17,600 nucleotides of DNA, taken from the NCBI GenBank assembly GCA_002167215.1, contig NHDS01000010.1:1-17600 (forward strand). The letters run 5' to 3'. The notes beneath the pieces are model-generated. The model made no database searches. It worked only from the letters and a program-made list of their open reading frames with translations, and had not been told where the DNA came from. The stretch comes from Pelagibacteraceae bacterium TMED65 (GTDB lineage Bacteria > Pseudomonadota > Alphaproteobacteria > TMED127). A program made the translations under genes and the position numbers. Shown here piece after piece: positions 12,704-17,600 of the stretch (position 1 is its first letter; each line of letters starts with the position of its first letter).

Positions 12704-12789
12704 TTAAATATATTTTATTTTGGTCGTTAATTAAGATGCAAGCTTGCTTTCCATTAACTGCAAAAAAGGGGTGGCAACACCCCTTTTTT
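12704..12789 (+). ncRNA. Candidate small RNA or gor leader attenuator
   Basis: The region between the FMN reductase and glutathione reductase is structured beyond its terminator. GTTAAT (12726-12731) pairs with ATTAAC (12753-12758), enclosing a short GCA-AGCT-TGC hairpin (12738-12747). The intrinsic terminator follows directly, and a candidate promoter precedes. That fits an independent RNA of roughly 85 bases, or a leader that stops transcription before gor. It matches no RNA family I recognise. Confidence 0.35.
12762..12789 (+). terminator. Strong intrinsic terminator
   Basis: GGGGTG (12768-12773), GNRA-type loop GCAA (12774-12777), CACCCC (12778-12783), followed by six T (12784-12789) and preceded by six A that extend the stem. 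It is the most GC-rich hairpin noticed in the window. Because of the flanking A and T runs it would also work on the minus strand. It separates the cysS-led operon from the gor-led genes. Confidence 0.9.
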
Positions 12790-12799
12790 ATGTTTCAAA

Positions 12800-12824
12800 A
12801 CATTAAAATTCATTATATTAATGT
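12800..12824. promoter_or_regulatory. 7-bp inverted repeat upstream of gor, candidate operator
   Basis: ACATTAA (12800-12806) and TTAATGT (12818-12824) form a perfect inverted repeat with an 11-base centre, between the terminator and the gor start at 12853. The size suits a dimeric regulator site. AT-rich background makes chance occurrence plausible. Confidence 0.28.
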
Positions 12825-12852
12825 GTCATTAAATTAATTTTGTCTTTGTGTG

Positions 12853-14200
12853 ATGGTAAAAAAATTTGAATTATTTGTAATTGGTGGAGGTTCTGGAGGA
12901 GTCAGAGCAGCCAGATATGCTGCTGCTAATGGAATTAAAACTGGCATAGCTGAAGGATGGTCACTGGGTGGAACTTGTGTAAACAGGGGTTGTATACCAA
13001 AAAAACTTTATACTTATGCTTCTAACTTCTCAGAAGAGATGGAGCTGATGCAAAGTTTTGGTTGGAAATTAAAAAATAAAAGTTTTAGTTGGAAAAAATT
13101 AGTATTAAATAAAAAAAAAGAAATTAAAAGATTAAACAATATTTACTTAAATTTATTGAGTAATTCAAACGTTAAAATTTTCAGTGATTTTGCTGAGTTT
13201 GTTGATAACAAAACATTAAAGGTAGGTAATGATCTTATTCAAGCTGAATCATATTTAATAGCAGTTGGAACTAAACCAAAAAATTTGGGTTTATGTAAAG
13301 AAAATAAATTAATCTCATCAGATAATGCATTTGATTTACAGGATCTCCCCGAAAATATCCTAATTTTAGGTGGGGGTTATATAGCAATAGAATTTGCATC
13401 TATTTTTAAAGGTCTTGGTGTGGACGTCACTATTTGTATTAGAGGAAAAAGAATTTTGAAGGATTTTGATTCCGAAGTCTCTGACTTTTTATCTCAAGAA
13501 TTAAAAGAAAAAGGTATAAATATTATAAACAATGATTTTCCTAAAGAGATAATTTTTTCTAAAAATAAATATAAAGTTTTTTTTAAAAAAAATACTAAGA
13601 TATATCAAAAAGTTTTAGAGGCAACTGGAAGAATTCCTAACATTGATAAGTTAAAAATTCATAATACAAAAGTTCATACAGCTAGAAATAAATCAATAAT
13701 TATTAATGATTATTTCCAAACATCACAAAAAAATATATTTGCAGTAGGTGATGTTGTAGACAGAGTTCAACTTACTCCAGTCGCAATTTCAGAGGCAATG
13801 ACTGTTATAGATAACTTGAAAAGTGCGAAAAAAAAAAAAATTTAATTACTATAATATACCAACCGCAGTTTTTTCATATCCAAATTATGCATTTGTAGGA
13901 TTTTCAGAGCATGAGGCAAAAAAAAAATTCACTCAAGTAGAAGTTTTTAAGTCTACATTTACTCCACTTAAATATTCAATGTCAAAAATAAAATCTAAAG
14001 TTTTTATTAAGTTGATTGTAAGTGGAAAACAACAAAAAATCAGAGGTATTCATTATATTGGTGAAAATGCTGCTGAAATTATTCAAGGTTTTTCAGTTGC
14101 AGTAGTTAATGGTCTGACAAAGAAACAACTTGATAGAACTTTGGGAATACATCCTACCAGTGCAGAAGAGATTGTGACCTTAAAAAACAAACAATATTAA
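12853..14200 (+). pseudogene. gor: Glutathione-disulfide reductase, split by a frameshift in an A13 run
   Basis: FAD-dependent enzyme reducing glutathione disulfide with NADPH. Part 1 (12853-13845) has the FAD loop GGGSGG (11-16), the redox disulfide CVNRGC (Cys42, Cys47), the NADPH loop GGGYIAIE (173-180) with Arg197 and Arg200 after the second strand, ATGRIPN, and AVGDVVDRVQLTPVA. It then stops in ATT TAA after an A13 run (13828-13840). Part 2, in the next frame to 14200, carries the dimerisation domain with the catalytic HPTSAEE. Removing one A would give a normal 449-residue enzyme with no other damage. So this may be a sequencing or assembly error, or be rescued by polymerase slippage; sequence decay elsewhere is absent. 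ATG 12853 is preferred to the overlapping GTG at 12850. Called a pseudogene only because the frame is broken as given. Confidence 0.9.
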
Positions 14201-14240
14201 GGGTTTGTAATTTATTTTTAAATTATTATAAATTAAATAT

Positions 14241-15590
14241 ATGAAACAAAACTGGAATCCTGAGACTTGGAAAAATAAAAAAGCTCTTCACCAACCTGTG
14301 TATGAAAATACAAATGAACTTAATAAGGTGGTAGCTCGAATGAAAAAACTTCCACCACTTGTTTTTGCTGGTGAAGTAAGAGAATTAAAATGCGATTTAT
14401 CAAAATGTGTTGATGGAAAGGGCTTTCTACTTCAAGCTGGTGATTGCGCCGAGAGTTTTGCGGAATTTCACCCAAACTATATCCGAAATACTTTTAGAGT
14501 TATAATGCAAATGGCTGTAATACTCTCTTTTGCTTCAGGGGTTCCAGTTATAAAACTAGGAAGACTTGCAGGCCAATTTGCAAAACCAAGATCATCACCT
14601 ATTGAAAAAAAGGAAGATAAAGAGCTTCCTAGCTATCTCGGTGATATGATAAATGGGATTGAATTTAACGAGAAAGCAAGAAAACCCAATCCTGAAAGAA
14701 TGATTCAATCTTATAATCAAGCTGCCTCAACACAAAACCTCTTAAGAGCATTTGCTTATGGTGGTTATGCTGATTTATCAACGATTCAAAATTGGAATCT
14801 TGATTTTGTTAAGAGGTCAAAACAAGGTTCTAATTTTAAAAACTTGGCCAATAGAATCTCTGAATGCTTAAATTTCATGAATGCTTGTGGAGTTAATAAT
14901 CATAGTGTTAGACAACTATCAGAGACTAACTTTTTCATATCTCATGAAGCTTTGTTGTTGCCTTACGAATCTGCATTTACCAGAGTGGATAGCACAACTG
15001 GTGATTGGTATAATGTTGGAGCACATATGTTATGGATAGGAGATAGAACCAGACAGTTAAATGGTGCTCATGTGGAGTTTTGTTCAGGTATAAGCAATCC
15101 AATTGGAATAAAAGTAGGTCCTGCAACTGATATACTAGAATTAATAAAAGTAATAAAAAAAATTAATCCAAAAAATGAAAAAGGAAAAATTACACTCATC
15201 ATAAGAATGGGAGCTGAAAATATAGAGAAACTGTATCCACCAATTCTAAAAAAAATAACTAATTCAAAACTTAACATTCTTTGGTCATGTGATCCGATGC
15301 ATGCAAATACTGAAAAAGCTAAAAGTGGATTTAAAACTAGGATATTCAAAAACATTCTTTCTGAAGTTAAGTCTTTTTTTAAGATTCATAATATCTTTGG
15401 AACATACGCAGGTGGAATTCATTTAGAAATGACAGGTCAAAATGTTACGGAATGTATGGGTGGATTACAAAAAATTTCTAGTAAGGACTTAAGTAGTAGA
15501 TACCATACACATTGCGATCCCAGATTAAATGCTTCTCAATCTATTGAGTTAGCTTTTCTTATTGCTTCTCATTTAAAAAAAATCAAATGA
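14241..15590 (+). CDS. 3-deoxy-7-phosphoheptulonate (DAHP) synthase, class II
   Basis: Condenses phosphoenolpyruvate and erythrose 4-phosphate to DAHP, the first step of the shikimate pathway to aromatic amino acids. It is the class II (plant/Mycobacterium) type: WNPETWKNKKALHQPVY at the start, QAGDCAESF with the metal-binding cysteine (Cys69), KLGRLAGQFAKPRSSP (105-120), the H-x-LWIGDRTRQ...AHVEF block, and HCDPRLNASQSIELAF near the end. Length 449 is the usual bacterial size, without the long N-terminal regulatory extension of the mycobacterial enzyme. It starts 40 bases after gor and ends 10 bases before nadE, so it is probably co-transcribed with both. Class II enzymes are common in alphaproteobacteria. 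Confidence 0.96.
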   Translation: MKQNWNPETWKNKKALHQPVYENTNELNKVVARMKKLPPLVFAGEVRELKCDLSKCVDGKGFLLQAGDCAESFAEFHPNYIRNTFRVIMQMAVILSFASGVPVIKLGRLAGQFAKPRSSPIEKKEDKELPSYLGDMINGIEFNEKARKPNPERMIQSYNQAASTQNLLRAFAYGGYADLSTIQNWNLDFVKRSKQGSNFKNLANRISECLNFMNACGVNNHSVRQLSETNFFISHEALLLPYESAFTRVDSTTGDWYNVGAHMLWIGDRTRQLNGAHVEFCSGISNPIGIKVGPATDILELIKVIKKINPKNEKGKITLIIRMGAENIEKLYPPILKKITNSKLNILWSCDPMHANTEKAKSGFKTRIFKNILSEVKSFFKIHNIFGTYAGGIHLEMTGQNVTECMGGLQKISSKDLSSRYHTHCDPRLNASQSIELAFLIASHLKKIK

Positions 15591-15600
15591 TTCTTGGAGG

Positions 15601-17235
15601 TTGATAATTAAGATTTTATTTTCTCAGAAAAATACAACAGTAGGTGATATAGAAGGAAATTATAATATTCTTAAAAAATCTTACTTTTTTGCAAATAAAA
15701 ATAAGTGTGATTTTTTTTTCACCACAGAATTCTCACTTACTGGTTACCCCCCACAAGATTTACTGTTTCGAGAAGACTTTATGAGAAAAGTGGAAGTTTA
15801 TAAAAAAAAAATAATGGATTTGACTAAAAATAAAAAAACTATTTTTGTTTTAAGTATTCCTCAACATTTTAAAAAAAAAATAACAAATTGTTTATTAATT
15901 ATTGAATCAGGCAAAGTAGTTCACAGAGTAATCAAATCACATTTGCCAAATTATGGAGTTTTCGACGAAAAAAGATATTTTCATGGGAATGAAGACAAAT
16001 CAAATTATTTTAAGTTTAAAAATAAGAAAATTAACTTTCTAATCTGCGAAGACATGTGGGTCGATGACTACTCTAAAAATTTGGTTAAACCAAAAATTGA
16101 TTTAATTGTGATTATTAACGCTTCTCCATTTGAAATTGGTAAATTTAAATTAAGGAAAAAATTGGCCTCAAAAAGGGCTAAATTTTATGAATCTAGTTTA
16201 ATATATTTGAATTTAGTTGGTGCGCAAGATGATCTAATATTTGATGGTGGTTCATTTGTTATGAATTCAAGTGGAAAAATTATTTTGCAAAAAGAATTCT
16301 TTAGCGATTCCGATGAAATAATTGATTTAAATGAAACACATCAGCTAAAAATCATTAAAAAAAAATCAGATAATGAACTTCTCTACAAAGCATTAATGAT
16401 TGGATTAAAAAATTACATGAATAAAAATAATTTTAAATCAGCTATACTTGGACTATCAGGAGGAGTTGATTCTGCACTTACATTAGCTATCGCTTCCGAC
16501 AGTTTGGATAAAAATCATATAAAGTCTTTTTTTCTTCCTTCAATTTTCACATCCAAAGAAAGTAGAATAGATGCCCATAATTTATCAAGAAATTTAGAAA
16601 TAGATACAACTGAACTATCAATAGAGAATCTAAAAATTAAAATTTTAGAGGAATTAAAGTATATTTTTAAAGACCTAAAAAATGACATAACCGAAGAAAA
16701 TATACAATCAAGAATTAGAGGCTTGTTGTTGATGGCGATTTCTAACAAATTTAATTCATTACTTATTACAACTGGAAATAAATCTGAACTATCAGTGGGA
16801 TATTCAACCTTATATGGAGATATGTGTGGTGGATATTCTTTGCTTAAAGATATATATAAAACTAAAGTTTTTGAGCTTTGTGAATGGAGGAATAAAAATA
16901 TTCTTGATGAATTCAAAGTAAAAAAACTTAATGTTATACCACAAGAAATTATTAAAAAAGAACCTTCCGCAGAATTAAAATTTGATCAAAAAGATAGTGA
17001 TTCACTCCCATATTATGAGACACTTGATAAAATTCTAGAATTGTTAATTGACCAAAACAAAGGCATTGACTTTATAGTTAAGAAAGGTTTTAAGAAAAGT
17101 ATTGTAAATAAAATATGGGATCTAGTAAAAAAATCTGAATTCAAGAGATATCAGAGTGCAATTGGACCAAAAGTATCTGGAATGTCGTTATCAGCAGATA
17201 GAAGGTTTCCATTAACAAATAAGTTTAGGTTATAA
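15601..17235 (+). CDS. nadE: Glutamine-dependent NAD+ synthetase
   Basis: Makes NAD from nicotinic acid adenine dinucleotide, ATP and glutamine. The N-terminal nitrilase-type glutaminase domain (about 1-260) has its Glu-Lys-Cys triad: Glu43 (TTEFSLTGYPPQDLL), Lys112 (KSHLPNYGVFDE) and Cys149 (LICEDMW). The C-terminal ATP-pyrophosphatase domain has the P-loop SGGVDS (286-291), TTGNKSELSVGYSTLYGDMCGGYS, and a final KVSGMSLSADRRFP segment. Length 544 is normal. No ATG exists at the start. TTG 15601 gives MIIKILFSQ, but the ribosome site GGAGG (15596-15600) touches it, which is too close; ATA 15604 or ATT 15607 would be better spaced and align with homologues beginning M-x-K-I. The exact start is uncertain by two codons. 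The gltX gene begins 3 bases after the stop. Confidence 0.95.
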   Translation: MIIKILFSQKNTTVGDIEGNYNILKKSYFFANKNKCDFFFTTEFSLTGYPPQDLLFREDFMRKVEVYKKKIMDLTKNKKTIFVLSIPQHFKKKITNCLLIIESGKVVHRVIKSHLPNYGVFDEKRYFHGNEDKSNYFKFKNKKINFLICEDMWVDDYSKNLVKPKIDLIVIINASPFEIGKFKLRKKLASKRAKFYESSLIYLNLVGAQDDLIFDGGSFVMNSSGKIILQKEFFSDSDEIIDLNETHQLKIIKKKSDNELLYKALMIGLKNYMNKNNFKSAILGLSGGVDSALTLAIASDSLDKNHIKSFFLPSIFTSKESRIDAHNLSRNLEIDTTELSIENLKIKILEELKYIFKDLKNDITEENIQSRIRGLLLMAISNKFNSLLITTGNKSELSVGYSTLYGDMCGGYSLLKDIYKTKVFELCEWRNKNILDEFKVKKLNVIPQEIIKKEPSAELKFDQKDSDSLPYYETLDKILELLIDQNKGIDFIVKKGFKKSIVNKIWDLVKKSEFKRYQSAIGPKVSGMSLSADRRFPLTNKFRL

Positions 17236-17238
17236 ATT

Positions 17239-17600
17239 ATGTTAAGGTTTGCACCAAGTCCAACTGGATTTCTTCATATGGGAAATATGAGGGTTGCTCT
17301 ATTAAACTATTTATTCGCGAAAAAAAATAATTTTAGATTTTTTCTCAGAATTGATGATACAGACAAAGAAAGATCAAAAAACGTTTTTGTGGATTCTATT
17401 TTAGATGATTTAAATTGGATTGGTATTGAATACTATAAAATAATAAAACAATCTGAGAGAGAATCAAAATATAAAGAAGTTTTTGAAATTCTTAAAAATA
17501 AAAATTTAATCTATCCCTGTTTTGAGTCTTCCGAGGAACTTTCACTAAAAAGAAAAATACTTCTTAAACAAGGCAAACCTCCAATTTATGACAGATCGTC
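17239..17600 (+). CDS. gltX: Glutamyl-tRNA synthetase, 5' part (runs off the window)
   Basis: Class Ib aminoacyl-tRNA synthetase, charging tRNA-Glu (or tRNA-Gln in organisms using the amidotransferase route). The visible 120 residues begin MLRFAPSPTGFLHMGNMRVALLNYLFA, with HMGN (13-16) as the HIGH signature, then FLRIDDTD, an ILDDLNWIGI segment, and QSERESKYKEVF with the YPCF segment that follows. The KMSKS loop and anticodon-binding domain lie beyond the window, so completeness cannot be judged. Many alphaproteobacteria carry two GltX paralogues, and which one this is cannot be told. It is 3 bases after nadE and likely shares its transcript. Confidence 0.95.
   Translation, partial: MLRFAPSPTGFLHMGNMRVALLNYLFAKKNNFRFFLRIDDTDKERSKNVFVDSILDDLNWIGIEYYKIIKQSERESKYKEVFEILKNKNLIYPCFESSEELSLKRKILLKQGKPPIYDRS

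Noticed and set aside
12737..12841. 34-codon ORF MQACFPLTAKKGWQHPFF... across the terminator
   Set aside because: It reads through the terminator hairpin, has no ribosome site and its sequence is dictated by the stem bases, so chance is more likely.
1..17600. CRISPR array, insertion-sequence ends or rRNA/tRNA genes
   Set aside because: No regularly spaced repeats, transposase-like frames, terminal inverted repeats or conserved RNA-gene sequences were found on either strand by eye.

Overview
The window is very AT-rich DNA with long A and T homopolymers, tightly packed genes, overlapping start/stop codons and few Shine-Dalgarno sequences. Gene content points to a streamlined alphaproteobacterium, most likely a marine SAR11-type (Pelagibacterales) organism: a 17-kDa-antigen-like glycine-zipper protein, a class II DAHP synthase, a glutathione reductase next to it, and many very small secreted proteins. 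The placement is an inference from family content and composition, not from a marker gene.

Layout. (1) 1-2460: the 3' end of a glycine-zipper surface-antigen-like gene, then a complete large serine recombinase whose stop overlaps a small basic membrane-anchored ORF; this is the only mobile-element signal. (2) 2461-4243, minus strand: a 51-residue protein with 14 cysteines (metallothionein-like), a MerC/MerT-like small membrane protein and a secreted LytM/M23 peptidase. (3) 4452-7176, plus strand: YtoQ-family protein, SxtJ-like membrane protein and a complete NodU/CmcH/TobZ-type carbamoyltransferase, probably one operon. (4) 7180-9337: small proteins, including a 37-residue single-TM peptide, a DUF2784 protein, a surface-adhesin-E-like secreted protein and two secreted proteins of unknown function. 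(5) 9392-12696, plus strand: DUF4177-like protein, small unknown protein, cysS, an unusual YidD-GNAT fusion, a DUF2237 protein and an NADPH-dependent FMN reductase, nearly all touching or overlapping. (6) 12697-12852: a small structured region with a strong intrinsic terminator, possibly a small RNA or an attenuator. (7) 12853-17600, plus strand: glutathione reductase broken by a frameshift in an A13 run, class II DAHP synthase, glutamine-dependent NAD synthetase and the 5' end of a glutamyl-tRNA synthetase.

Regions 5 and 7 are mostly housekeeping (tRNA charging, membrane protein insertion, thiol redox, aromatic amino acid and NAD synthesis). Regions 1-4 look accessory. The least described items are the cysteine-rich mini-protein with its repeat-bearing promoter, the SxtJ/carbamoyltransferase/YtoQ cluster and the YidD-GNAT fusion. 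No tRNA, rRNA, CRISPR array or insertion sequence was seen, and no gene-free stretch exceeds 300 bases.
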